A stretch of DNA of 64,000 nt. Origin: Lampris incognitus. Lineage: Eukaryota; Chordata; Actinopteri; Lampriformes; Lampridae. Position numbers and translations under genes: made by a program. The notes beneath the pieces were generated by a model, which saw only the letters and a program-made list of their open reading frames with translations, did no database searches and had not been told where the DNA came from. The stretch lies in the NCBI RefSeq assembly GCF_029633865.1, contig NC_079214.1:27863411-27927410 (forward strand). The letters are read 5' to 3'. This document shows positions 21,536 to 33,690 of the stretch, in pieces (the first letter of the stretch is position 1; each line of letters starts with the position of its first letter).

Positions 21536-23469
21536 GCAAGTGTGTGTGTGTCTCCGTGGCTATGACATCAAGGAGATTGTATTAGAGTCAGAGATCCAAA
21601 TTTCTTAGTTCTCTGAAGGCTAAGTATTATTTTTCTAATTAAGCTGTAATGTTTTCCGTTCTCTTAACGTTTACTGTACAATTGTTTTGAGAAAGTAACT
21701 ACACAAGAAATCCACACAACTTGTTGAATTCTATTAAGAGATCATTGTTACACTGACGTCATTAACATCGCGTGAACTCTGCTCAACATTTACCTGTAAA
21801 TGTTTAAAAGGACAGAATACCAGAAATCCACTTGGCTATGCCAGTTCATTAATAAAGATCGGTTGAAGTTTGACATCTCGTGCATTGTTGCGACAATGGA
21901 GTCAACGTCAACAGAAAGGCAGAGTGAAATGACAAAACACTGTTTATGTCCTGGTATCTTTTGCTCTCATGACTTCACAGACAAGATCAATACCATCAGT
22001 ATGTGTGTGTTGGGGTGGGCGATCGGCGGGGTTGTTGGTTGCATGCAGATATGAATAATTGAATGTGGGCCAGACTAGGTTGATTGGAAATATGAGGTGT
22101 GTCTTCCCAGTTTCTCTGTCTGCAGAGAGGAAATAGGAAATGTGGAACAGATTATCCCTAGTCTGTTAACAGCAGCTTAGTGGTACTCAAGTGGTGACAT
22201 GTCTGTAGTTGTGTCCGTGTATATTGTGTACTTGTTTCATTACACTTGAGATTATTGACTGTTTTGAAGTGAGCGTTCCTTTGGGAAAGTGAAAACTGAC
22301 AATCCCTTTTGGAAAAGGGCTGTCGTGAGGTTGAAAGTTGGCATGTATTGATTAGGCTCATGTTTTGTCAGTGAGCATTTCCAGTACAGGGTTCTCAAAA
22401 GTTAAGTGATACAAGACGTATGCGTGTGTTTGTTTGGGTGTTTGTCTGCACTGTTACAGGGTTACTGCAGAGAAGGAAACTTGGGAGCATTGGGGTCGGT
22501 AATTAAAACCACAGGTTATAATGTGGGTCATTGCACTTGTGTAACCCTCTCCTCTTCTCATGCCCAGTTTTTACCCCCGACTTCTTGTTCATTTCATATT
22601 GACTGTTTTGTATGTATGATTATGGTAATTCTGAACACAATAGAAACAAATCTTTAGAAAAAGAATTGTTTTGTTTTTGTTTGATTTGGTTTTTTTTGCT
22701 TCACTACAGGTCTGTTTTACATCATCCACAGCCCCATTCATTACCTGTTTCCATTGCTTTGAGGTTAGGATTTAGGGTATAGATCCATCAAAGTAGGCGC
22801 TTGGCAGCATCTGTCAATAAATATATGGAATACCAATTCTCTGTTCTCCTAAGGACCCACCATTGCTATATCGCGTCAGAGGTTGGGGGGGGGGTGCATA
22901 AGCATGCATGCATGTTTCAAAACATATGGAGGCAGCCAACCATTTTTTTTCACCTGCCAGTTGAAGGTTTATCCGGGGAGAATGTAACACGTGCAGAGAA
23001 TCACGCTATTTCCCCCCAGACCCACTTGCAGTTTTATAGGCACCCCCACCACCTGTAGAAGTTTCTGATTGTGGTGAATGGTACAAGTTATTACGACCAG
23101 CTCCCCACCAGGGAGCATTTCCGACCAAATTGCTAAACAAAGGGAGGTGATTCTGTTGTGACCAATCTAGTGACCTACTATGAGTTATCAATGTAACCGC
23201 CTCAACTAAATAACGAGAGCTATTTCTTTTTTACAAAGAGTTACAATAAAAAAACGACATGGTGGATTTACTGAAACATGTTAAGTCAAATGTTTCAGTG
23301 CAACTGTGTTATGTAACATTTAATTCCTAGTGTACATATTTAAATGAATCATGAAAGTTTCTTAGAAGTTAGTTAATAGTTGTGTGGAACCAGTTGACAT
23401 CACACTTTTTCAGTAAATACAATGTTTCATTTTTTTCAGGAGCCTCAAAACTCTCGATAATTAATTATG
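21536..23469. other. pir: pir intron, no gene recognised
   Basis: The sequence holds a G-run with a GCATG repeat at 22884-22913. No SINE or exon is recognised. Short open frames lack domain features. Confidence 0.4.
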
Positions 23470-23765
23470 ATGAAGAAGAAAGCCACTTTATTTTGTCATT
23501 GTAGGTTAGGAGCAGTGGGCAGCTGCAGTGCCCGGGGGACCAACTCGAGTTCTTCTTTCCATTGCCTTGGTCAGAGGCACAGACAGGAATATTAACCCCA
23601 ACATGCATGTCTTTTTGATGGTGGGAGGAAACCGGAGCACCCAGAGGAAACCGACGCAGACACAGAGAGAACATGCCAACTCCACACAGAAAGGGCCTGG
23701 GGTTCAAACCCAGGACCTTCTTGGTGTGAGGCAACAGTGCTAACCACTGGGCCACCATGCTGCCC
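23470..23765 (-). mobile_element. tRNA-derived SINE (family B), minus
   Basis: Reading minus, GGTGGCCCAGTGGTTAGCAC (A box) and GGTTTGAACCCC (B box) open the element. It ends ACAAAATAAAGTGGCTTT. It is highly similar to the copies at 13504, 26868 and 58198. Confidence 0.87.
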
Positions 23766-24429
23766 TGTGAACTAGGATGTTTTATTCCAGTGGTATTGGT
23801 GATGATGGCAAAAGATTGTCAAGGCAGTGGTGATTTTGTGAGTAGTAGAGGATACAAGCTTAAACAGGATATCAGGACGGGACGTATGTTGTACTGATTG
23901 TAAAGGCCTTCAGGACTACCTTGTGATTTTGGGCTATACAAATAATCTTGACTTCAACTGACTTGACAAAACATAGGGAGCGATGTAATTTGATCCTCTA
24001 GGATTTGATTGAATTGTGCAAAACATCCTATGATATAATTGTTTGAAATGTTGTTTGCCCATTCGGACATGGTGATGCAATTGCAAAAACTTGTCTCTTT
24101 TAAACAAGGTTAAGGTGATTAGATTTTGATGTAAAATAAGTGAAAAAATTCGTTTTTCCATTTTGTTATTGTTTTTTTTTTCTTTTAGGATAAGTTGTTA
24201 AATCTGTGCAAAATATGACCGGGGAAATGAGCTAACAAGGTGAATAAGTCAATTTTCATTTCACATTGTCTAAACTTTGAACAAATGAGAATATTTATTT
24301 TAGCCAAAATTATTTACAGGTTCCGGTACTGTCAAGTGGTCATGTATAGACTGAGGGACAGAGAAAGATAAAGCATGTGAGTAGTCACCGTATGAATATT
24401 TTGATGAGTCTTTGTCATTTTGTGTCTAG
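23766..24429. other. pir: pir intron, no gene recognised
   Basis: AT-rich sequence. A short piece near 23900-23960 (GGGCTATACAAATAATCTTG) resembles the end of the LINE 3' UTR at 24890. Nothing else is recognised. Confidence 0.4.
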
Positions 24430-24514
24430 TCTAGGCTCGTCACAAGGACACCGACTCTATATTTGGACTCTACATTGCAGACAGGGGCAGTGCACATCCA
24501 ACCTGTCTCCACAG
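24430..24514 (+). pseudogene. pir: pir exon encoding TRTPTLYLD
   Basis: After a TTTTGTGTCTAG acceptor, the 85-nt exon encodes SRLVTRTPTLYLDSTLQTGA and then VHIQPVSTG, matching the start of the C-terminal cupin of pirin (TRTPTLYLD). It ends ACAG|GTAGGA in phase 1. It is two residues shorter than expected at its start, which may reflect the shifted GC donor upstream. Confidence 0.85.
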
Positions 24515-24879
24515 GTAGGAGAAGCTTCAGTTACTTCTCTCAACATATTGTAATCCCGCGGAATATCAGAAAATCTAAAAATGAGTACCTTCAAATAGCA
24601 GCTATATACCAGCTGAAATAATTCGACAAACATTCAGTGATCATTTTAACACCAAACAAATCCATGCATAATTATTTGTACAACTTCATTGTAAAACTCC
24701 AATAAATGTAAATGAGACTGCAAAGATCTTTCAGAAACGTTAAGATTGTGTCTCAAACTGCTCCCTACTTCAAATAGTTAGTGAATCACTATATAGGCTA
24801 GTGCATTGGACATCGGGCATTAATTAGGTCCCTGAATCAGTGAACAGACACCCTGATGACCCACTGACATGTGACAAGT
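24515..24879. other. pir: pir intron, no gene recognised
   Basis: Nothing recognisable up to the LINE tail. Confidence 0.4.
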
Positions 24880-26096
24880 CAAGTCAATTTTAATTGTATA
24901 GCCCATTATCACAAATTACAAATTTGCCTCAGTGGGCTTTATAGCAATACAACATCCTATCCTTAGACCCTTGCATTGGATAAGGAACAACTCCCTAAGA
25001 AAAGTTTTAACAGGGAGAAAAAATAGGAAGAAACCTCAGGGAGAGCAACAGAGGAGGGATATCTCGCCCAAGACAGACAACGTGCAATGGATGTATGTAC
25101 AAAATTTACAGAATACAATATTGAAAGAGAATAGCAGAATTATTATGATTTATAAAATATATGAAGAATATGATAAGGAGGATGCCAAGCAGTATCCAGA
25201 TGCCACCGGAACAGCCCAGGACCTGAGCCATGTGACCGACATCACCATGTACACCTGACGGGAGGACAGACTACACATGCACACACGAGAGACTCAGATC
25301 ACACCATTCACATACGTGGGAGAAGAGACAAGGAAAAAACAAACCAAAAAAAAATTAGTCACACATCTGAGTGAAAGGATATAACATTGAAACAGGGCAA
25401 CAAAATGATATGGATTTATAAGATATGTAAAAAGAAAACATGATGAGGGGGATGCCAATCAGTGTCCAGGTGGTGGACAGACTGCACGTGCACACAAGGG
25501 AGGCTCACATCACACCATTCAGATACACAGAGAAAGATAAAGAAGACATTCAGAAAGAGAGAAAAGATGTGGGAGAAGAGAACAGTTTGCAATAAAATCT
25601 ATATGCTATAATCTCATCAGCAGAACAGTGCTTGGTAAATTCATTGAGACAGAAACCAACCCACCATGCAGTATAGGTTGTGAAGCACGCAACTTAAAGG
25701 CAACTAGTTATAGGCTAAGGCAAAAAGATGAGTTTTAAGTTTGGATTTAAAGGACTCAATGGACTCTGATTGTTTGACAGCAGGAGGCAGGTTATTCCAC
25801 AAGAACGGTCCGATAAAAAAAAGGCCCTGCCACCAGCTGACTTCTTTTTAACTTTGGGTACACACAAAAGCCCTGTATTTTGAGAGCAGAGAACTTGACA
25901 TGGAATGTATGGTTTAAGGAGATCAGACAAGTATGATGGGGCAAGCCCATTTAGGATTTTATAAGTCAGCAGAAGCACCTTGAAGTCTGATCTAACATGG
26001 ATAGGGGGCGAGTGAAGGGAGGCAAGACTTGGCGTAATATGGTCAAATATTCTATTTTTAGTTGGGATTTTAGGGTTAAGGTTAGACTTTTACTCA

Positions 26097-26252
26097 GCCC
26101 TATGATGGCCTGGTGGCCTGTCCAGGGTGTCACCCCGCCTGTCACTCAATGACTGCTGGGATAGGCTCCAGCATCCCTGTGACCCTGAGAACTGGATGAG
26201 CAGTTTGGATAATGAATGAATGAATGAATGAATGAATGAATGAATGAAGACT
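26097..26252 (+). repeat. SINE B2 tail with (GAAT)n
   Basis: GACTGCTGGGATAGGCTCCA followed by a run of about nine GAAT units. It is a 5'-truncated copy of the family seen at 7895 and 56655. Confidence 0.8.
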
Positions 26253-26867
26253 TTTACTGCTAGCATGTGGCAGACCTGAAAACAGAACATTACAATAATC
26301 AAGTCCAGATGAAACAAATGCATGTATTAGAATGTTTGCATCAGCCGTAGACAGGAAAGACCAAATTTTAGCAAGGTTATGTAAGTGGAAAAAAGGCAGT
26401 CTTGATGATTTCTTTAATATGCTTATCAAAGGAAAGGCTGGGAGCAAATGTAACACCCAAGATTTTTGGCTGCCACACCTTGTGACTCACAAAGTTGTTG
26501 ATTGTTAATGTTACTTGATCAAACTTGTGTCTGTATAGCAGGGCCAATGCCCAGCATCTCAGTTTTATCCAAATTTAAAAGCAGGAAATGTAGTGACATC
26601 CATTTTTTCACAGCAGCTAAGCAGGCCTCTAAATTAGTCATTTGAGTATGACCTTACCATAAGCCCTTATAGGCACATAGAGCTGAGTATCATCTGCATA
26701 GCAATAGAAATGTATTCCATGACTGCATATAATTTGGCCAAGAAGTGAAATATAAAGAGAGAAAAGTAGAGGGCCAAGAACCGAGCCCTGAGGTACGCCA
26801 TATTTAACATAAGAGAATGTTAACATAATATTATTATAGCAGACAAAATGTGTTCTTCCAGATTAGG

Positions 26868-27199
26868 GGCGACACGGTGGCCCAGTGGTTAGCACTGTTG
26901 CCTGACAACAAGGAGGTCCTGAGTTCGAAATCCAGGCCATCCCAGGTCTTTTCTGTGTGGAGTTTGCAGGTTCAACCCCTTGTGTGCATGGCTTTCCTCT
27001 GGGTGCTCTGGTTTCCTCCCACCATCAAAAAGACATGCATGCTAGGGTTAATACTCCTGTCTGCGCCCCTGACCAAGGCAATGGAAAGAAGAACTGGAGT
27101 TGGTCCCTGGGCACTGCTGACTGCTCCTATATATTAGGATGGGTTAAATGCAGAGAACAAAATTCATTGTAAGAATACTATGTCAAATAAAAGTGGCTT
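26868..27199 (+). mobile_element. tRNA-derived SINE (family B)
   Basis: The copy starts GGCGACACGGTGGCCCAGTG and ends TCAAATAAAAGTGGCTTTCA. It lies directly upstream of a family A SINE within the LINE RT. Confidence 0.87.
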
Positions 27200-27204
27200 T
27201 CAGG

Positions 27205-27570
27205 TGTCCAGGTGGTGTGGTGGTCTATTCTGTTGCCTACCAACATGGGGATGGCTGGTTCGAATCCCTGTGTTACCTCCGGCTTGGTCGGGTGTCCCTA
27301 CTGACACAATAGGCCGTATCTGCGGATGGGAAACCAGATGTGGGTATGTGTCCTGGTTGCTACACTAGCGCCTCCTCTTGTTGGTCGGGGCGCCTGTTTG
27401 GGGGGGAGGGGAACTGGGGGGGTAGCGGGATCCTCCCACGCGCTATGTCCTCCTGGTGAAACTCGTCGCTGTCATAGCCTGCAGCTCTCCCTGGATTGGC
27501 AGAGGGGGTGGAGCAGCAACCGGGACAGCTCGGAAGAGTGGGGTAATTGACCGGACACAATTGGGGGGGG
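27205..27570 (+). mobile_element. tRNA-derived SINE (family A)
   Basis: GGTGTGGTGGTCTATTCTGT (A box region) and GGTTCGAATCCC (B box) open the element. Further blocks are CACTAGCGCCTCCTCTTGTT and GAAGAGTGGGGTAATTGACC. The same family is at 33268, 49548 and 59050. Confidence 0.85.
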
Positions 27571-28877
27571 GGGGTGCGGAAAAAAAACTGCTGGGAAAAG
27601 TGCCAGTAGTAATTGATAAATTAATAATGTCTAGCATTGTAGGTCCCAGGGAAGGCCAGAGCTTTTAAAAAAGTTTTGCTGGTAACGGGTCAAGTAGGCA
27701 AGTAGTTGGTTTAGAAGCTGACATGAGCTTCGTCAAAGTATCGAGAGATAGTCTCAAAAGCTGTAATAACAGGGACTATCAGTGACTCATTGTATAGATA
27801 TGAATTTAGTAAGACAGGATCTGCAGGAGTAGCTGGAGTTGAATAACTAAATTTGTTTAAGATCTCATCAACCTTATTGCAGAAATAATCTAGAAACTCA
27901 TGGGCCATGAATGGTGAGCAGCTAATAGATGGCTGATTTTTAGTAAATTTAGATTCAGTGTCAAAGTGAAATCTGGGGTTATGTTTATTAATATTGGTTA
28001 AGCAAGAAAGATACACTGCTTTTGCAGCAGATAAAGCACGCTTGTATTTCAATAAACACTCATGCCATGATAGGTAAGACACTTCCAATTTTGATTTTCG
28101 CCATTTACATTCCAGTCTCATGCAGGCCCGCTTAAGAGCAGATTTCTTGTTGTTAAACCAGGGTGTAGGCCTCTTTAGTCACCTAGCTCTGGTAGTGAGA
28201 GGTGCCGCTAAATCGAGAAGACTAGGGAGGGCCACATTTAAATCACTAGTGAAATTTTCAACAGTGTCAGTCTCTACAGTGAAAGGATCAAAGACTTAGA
28301 CAGTTGCTGGAAAAATGCAGCTACAGTTGATGGACCAATGTGGCAAGTGGCAACCACATCCGTGCCAGCACTAACAGGACAGGCCGACAATGCCTCAGAT
28401 TTGATGAGAAAACGATCTGACACAGCAGATGTGGTTGGCAAGACATTCAGATCAGAAACCGCTATCCCTTTATATAAAACCAAATCAAGGGTGTTACCAC
28501 TGCAATGAGTCAATTCTTGAACAAACTGAGTGAACTCAAAAGTATCAACAAATGCCAGAAAGGCTTTACTTAGAGGATCAGTAGCCTTATTCAGATGAAT
28601 ATTGAAATCACCAAGAATTAGAATCTCATCAGAATGAGTAACAAGACCTGAGACAAATTCTCCAAATTCTTCAAGAAATAGTGAGTAAGAGCCAGGAGGT
28701 CAATAGAGTATCACAATCTGGACTGAGCTGAGTCTATTTGTGGCTGAGGGAGATGGACTTAGAATAAGAGCATCAAAAGAGTGGAATTTAGATTCATGTT
28801 TAGAAGTTAAATTGAAAATAGACTTGTATATTATGGCAACACCCACACCTTGTTTATCTGCCTGAGCTATATGGATG

Positions 28878-30485
28878 TACAAACCCCAATTCCAATGAAA
28901 TTGGGACGTTGTGTAAAACGTGAATAAAAACAGAATACAATGATTTGCAAATCCTTTTCAACCTATATTCAATTGAATACACTACAAAGACAAGATATTT
29001 AATGTTCAAACTGATAAACTTTATTGTTTTTTGCAAATATTCACTCATTTTGAATTTGATGCAGGCAACACGTTCCAATGAAGCTGGGACAGGGGCAACA
29101 AAAGACTGGGAAAGTTGCGGAATGCTCAAAAAACACCTGTTTGGAACATTCCACATGTGAACAGGTTAATTGGAAACAGGTGAGCGTCATGATTGGTATA
29201 AAAGGAGCATCCCCGAAAGGCTCAGTCATTCACAAGCAAAGATGGGGTGAGATTCACCACTTTGTGAACAACTGCGTGAGCAAATAGTCCAACAGTTTAA
29301 GAACAATGTTTTTCAATGTACAATTGCGAGGAATTTAGGGATTTCATCACCAGTCCATAATATCATCAAAAGATTCAGAGAATACGGAGAAATCTCTGCA
29401 CGTAAGCGGCAAGGCCGAAAACCAACATTGAAGGCCCGTGACCTTCGATCCCTCAGGCGGCACTGCAATAAAAACCAACATCATTCTGTAAAGGATATTA
29501 CCACGTTGGCTCAGGAACACTTCGGAAAACCATTGTCAGTTAACACAGTTCGTCGCTACATCTACAAGTGCAAGTTAAAACTCTACCATGCAAAGCGAAA
29601 GCCATATATCAACAACACCCAGAAACGCCACCGGCTTCTCTGGGCCCGAGCTCATCTGAGATGGACTGACGCAAAGTGGAAAAGTGTGCTGTGGTCTGAC
29701 AAGTCCACATTTCAAATTGGTTTTAGAAATCATGGACATCGTGTCCTCCGGGCTAAAGGGGAAAAGGACCATCCAGATTGTTGTCAGCGCAAAGTTCAAA
29801 AGTCAGCATCTGTGATGGTATGGGGGTGTGCTAGTGCCCATGGCATAGGTGACATGCACATCTGTGAAGGCAACATTAATGCTGAAAGGTACATACAGGT
29901 TTTGGAGCAACATATGCTGCCATCCAAGCGACGTCTTTTTCAGGGACATCCCTGCTTATTTCAGCAAGGCAATGCCAAGCCACATTCTGCACGTGTTACA
30001 ACAGCGTGGCTTCATAGTAAAAGATTGCGGGTACTAGACTGGCCTGCCTGCAGTCCAGACCTGTCTCCCATTGAAAATGTGTGGCGCATTATGAAGAGCA
30101 AAGTACGACAATGGAGACCCCGGACTGCTGAGCAACTGAAGTCGTACATCAAGCAAGAATGGGAAAGAATTCCACCTACAAAGCTTCAACAATTAGTGTC
30201 CTCAGTTCCCAAACGCTTGTTGAGTGTTGTTAAAAGGAAAGGTGATGTAACACTTTAGTGAACATGCCCCTGTCCCAGCTCTTTTGGAACGTGTTGCAGG
30301 CATCAAATTCAAAATGAGTGAATATTTGAAAAAAAACAATAAAGTTTATCAGTTTGAACATTAAATATCTTGTCTTTGTAATGTATTCAATTGAATATAG
30401 GTCGAAAAGGATTGGCAAATCATTATATTCTGTTTCTATTTACGTTTTACACAATGTCCCAACTTCATTGGAATTGGGGTTTGTA
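28878..30485 (+). mobile_element. Tc1-like transposon 2, long inverted repeats
   Basis: TA-flanked element of about 1.6 kb. Its inverted repeats are long, about 215 bp, beginning CAAACCCCAATTCCAATGAA at 28880 and ending with the complement at 30483. It is inserted in the LINE endonuclease. Confidence 0.93.
29242..30258 (+). pseudogene. Tc1-type transposase, two disabling changes
   Basis: From the ATG at 29242 the frame covers 339 codons, the usual family length, interrupted only by TGA at codon 3 (29248-29250). An N-terminal helix-turn-helix (TIARNLGISSPVHNIIKRF) is followed by the DD34E core. LWSDKSTF carries the first Asp, LFQQGNAKPHSARV has Gly where the second Asp should be, and SPDLSPIENVWRIM carries the Glu. 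The Asp-to-Gly change should abolish catalysis. It is otherwise remarkably intact. Confidence 0.92.
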
Positions 30486-30868
30486 TATTCTGGTAGGGAA
30501 GCTTCATTTAAGAGAAGGAAAACTTTTGGTTTCAGCCATGTTTCACATAATCCAATATGTTCAAGAATTAGATCATTTGTTAGTAGTGCTTTGGTAGACA
30601 GTGTTCTGATATTTATGAAACCAAATTTAAACATCTTGTTGAAGTGATCAGTAGTAGGCAGAACTCTAGAGATACCAATAGGTGAAATATTAATTGGAAT
30701 TAGACACTTTGTATTATTACTTGACAATTTTGATGACCTATGCTTTGGCCAATATGTGGTCACACTTTTGATAAGATTAGATGTTTGAGTCTGTAGTTTA
30801 TTAGATACTTTGTTGCACATTTCCCCACCACCAGTGATAGGAATGATTATTAGATTATTGTGATTCAC
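30486..30868 (-). pseudogene. LINE endonuclease N-terminus
   Basis: On minus, the frame includes FGFINIRTLSTKALLTNDLI and IGLCETWLKPK, the N-terminal box of the LINE endonuclease. It is cut at 30485 by Tc1 element 2; the protein continues at 28882. Confidence 0.8.
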
Positions 30869-31224
30869 ACATTTAGGAGAGGAGAGCTTGGGAGCAATAC
30901 AACAGGGTAGGAAGAAGTCTCAATGTTATAGACCAAGGTGTCAATCTAATAATGAGAAATTCCCTGACTACACATATTAACTAAACTAGTTGACTCTACA
31001 TCCACACTAGGTTTAAACCTAGGTTTAAACCTGAATGATAAGTCCCTAGTGTCAAACTAAATGTAGACGGCTATCTAGTATATTGCTAGACAAAAGAGTG
31101 GCACCATCCCCAGTTGGGTGAATGCTGTCCACTTCCAGCAGGTAAGGGCGGCCCCAGAAAGAAGGTCAGTTATCAACAAAGCTGAATCCCGCTCTTCACA
31201 GTAACAAGCCAGCCAGTGGTTCAT

Positions 31225-31915
31225 TTAGCTGAGCCTACTGTACATCTCATCATTACCCCTCACGAGTAAGGAACCAGAGACAATTAATCGATGCCAACAC
31301 ATCTTTCTAGCAAACTCGAGCATCCTGACTAGGCTGGCTTTTGTGATCTCTGATTGCTTCATTCTAGCATTATTGGTGCCAACATGAATAACAATGTTGC
31401 TGAAAGTAGTGGTGCTGTGTGCCTGGGTTCCCCGTTTCTCCCTCTGTGATGTCAGCACCCTAAGATTATCCTCTATGTTGGAGACTCTGGCATCAGGTAA
31501 ACAGTGAATCAAGGCTGGAGAAGCTAATCTGATATTGCAGGTAATGGAGTCGCTATCACTAGTGTGTGTTGCTTTACTCTTTCGACAGGAGCGGTAGAAG
31601 CAAGCTGGCTGGTAGGACTACCAACAGGGCTGGTGAGGGGCGACAACCAGTTTGTAGTCGGAAGAGGTGACTGCAAATCAGGCCACACGAACACTGGCTT
31701 GCTCTTGCAAGCCTTCTCATGCCGGTAAACAACTCTGCCGCATCTGCTGACGAGGCTGAGCTAGTGCTAAGAACAGCAGGTCTGCTGTCAGGCCTGGGGC
31801 TAATGCTATCTGGAGTGCTGATCACGTCTAATGTAATCCTAGCCAAAAGAAGTTGCTCTAACTTACGGACATGTCTCTCTAGTAGAGAAAACCTACAGTC
31901 ACCCCATACCATCAT
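31225..31915 (-). pseudogene. LINE ORF1 with SGNH/esterase-like segment
   Basis: On minus, the upper part (31915-31574) begins MMVWGDCRFSLLERHVRKLE and has a possible coiled coil. The lower part (31512-31225) contains SNIVIHVGTNNARMKQSEIT, the HxGTNN-type block of SGNH hydrolases found in ORF1 of some CR1/L2 LINEs. A stop separates the parts. Confidence 0.7.
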
Positions 31916-32450
31916 TTTAATGAGGCTGCTTTGACTGCAAATGCAATAGAGTTACCTGCTAAGCTGGGCTAAGCTCGACGCTAGTAACAAATGAATGAGA
32001 GGCTGTCGACTAAAAACAAGAGACGTTTGAGAAAGAAAACTTAATAATCTAGCAATAAGTGAACTAGGCACAGAAAATAACTAAATCAGTAGGACAAATG
32101 AAGAGGTTAGGGCAGAATATAGAGAAGAGATAATCATCATCAGCGGTCACTCGGGATTGAGTATCCTCCCTCTGGGTCCCTCTGGATCCTCAGGTGGGCA
32201 TAGAGGCTGATCCTGGAGCCACTTGCACGTGACAGCTTTTTACGTGGAGTGGCTGATGTGCCTACAGCCACCACACGGTCCTTGCAGGCAGGGGGGTGGC
32301 CAGCGTCCAATGGCATGAAGAACCAAGATGATTGGGGACCACCCTCTGTTGCAGCCTTCATCTAACTTCACTGCCGTTGTGACCTGGAGACATCTTCCAC
32401 CAGTTCTGCCGTTGAGGTTTTTGTTGGATCGCATTTCGTCTGGAACTTCC

Positions 32451-33267
32451 CCCTTGACCTATCCGCCTTGGGTGACCCTACCAGGAGCCAAGCTCCGGAT
32501 GGCATAGTTCTTGGGATTATTGGTACACACAAGTTTCTTCATCACCACGGCAAGGTGGCGATCCAGGAGAAGAGAAGAGATGGTAAGAGAATAAACAGTA
32601 GTTATCAATCTCACAAGCCAACTCTCATGAAGGCGGAAGCTGGAAACAGCTGGAAGTGACGAGCAGACATGAATCCAAAACAAGCACATTGTAATGATGC
32701 AATGTGACAACAGAATTATTTGTAAAAGCTTTACATGAGAGGAAAATAATGTTAGGTAGATCTGTTGTCAACCCACTCGCTAATGTTTGGTAACATTAGC
32801 TACAGCTAGCTACATTCTACAATAGTTATTCTAAAAAAAAAGCACAGTTTTTATGAAAAAACCTGGAGTTAGCAATATATTTAAAACATATTGAAAAATA
32901 AATGATAAACTGCACAAACTCAACATTTGTACCTTTGTACATAAGGTTTGATCTCTCGTCTTCCATCACGCTTCAGCTGAGAAAGGGTAGCCATAGCTAA
33001 AGAGGAGTCACATAACTTTCAGTTAGTGGGCATAGTCAGCAAAGATGCTCACTGGTTTTCAAAGTGTATTCTGGGAATTTTTCAGGTAGGTGAACTTCCA
33101 GTACACTGGAACAAGTTTGATACATGACATCCCAGAAAAATGTCTGACTCCTTTGACAGTTCACTTCCTACTGATCTACAGAGTGGTTTGAGAGACAATC
33201 CAAGTGATTTACAGATGGTTTAGTCTTAAAAAAAAAGAAAAAAAAAGAGTCAAATTAGTTTTCGTTG
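32451..33267. other. No gene recognised
   Basis: The first part may still be LINE 5' sequence. The remainder is AT-rich pir-intron sequence. Confidence 0.35.
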
Positions 33268-33690
33268 GGGTGTTTGGGTAGCATGGTGGTCTATTCCATT
33301 GCCTGCCAACACAGGTCAAATCCCTGTGTTACCTCCGGCCTGGCCGGGAGTCCCTACAAACACAATTGGCTGTGTCGGCGGGTGGTAAGCTGGATGTAGG
33401 TATGTGTCCTGGTCGCTGCACTAGCACCTCCTCTGGTCGGTTAGGGTGCCTGTTGGGGGGGGGGGGGTAGAACTGGGGGAAATAGCATGATCCTCCCACG
33501 CGCTACGTCCCCCTGGTGAAACTCCTCACTGTTGGATGAAAAGAAGTGGCTGGCGACTCCACATGTATCAGAGGAGACATGGTAGTCTGCAGCCCTCCCT
33601 GGATCAGCAGAGGGTGTGGAACAGCGACTGGGATGGCTTGGAAGAGTGGGGTAATTGGCCGGGTACAATTGGGGGGAAAAAGGGGAGAAA
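33268..33690 (+). mobile_element. tRNA-derived SINE (family A)
   Basis: It shares all blocks with 27205-27570 and 49548-49975, including CATGTATCAGAGGAGACATG, and ends with an A-rich tail. Confidence 0.83.

Larger units (their letters stand above)
25715..28882 (-). pseudogene. LINE ORF2: endonuclease, RT and C-terminal region
   Basis: On minus, endonuclease pieces are KQGVGVAIIYKSIFNLTSKH (28.8 kb) and THCSGNTLDLVLYKGIAVSD (28.5 kb). The linker and RT begin at 28121. The RT palm is [20 protein letters not shown] followed by [11 protein letters not shown] (26.7 kb). Then come NILIHAFVSSGLDYCNVLFS (26.3 kb) and LLTYKILNGLAPSYLSDLLK (25.9 kb). Frameshifts and inserted SINEs make it inactive. 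Confidence 0.85.
24880..32450 (-). mobile_element. ~7-kb CR1/L2-group LINE with nested elements
   Basis: Reading minus, the order is a 5' region (about 32450-31920), an ORF1 with an SGNH-esterase-like segment, ORF2 endonuclease, RT and C-terminus, and a 3' UTR ending near 24880 (GGGCTATACAATTAAAATTG). It is interrupted by Tc1 element 2 (28878-30485), a pair of SINEs (26868-27570) and a short SINE tail (26097-26252). Coding parts have many stops. The 5' limit is uncertain. Confidence 0.75.
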
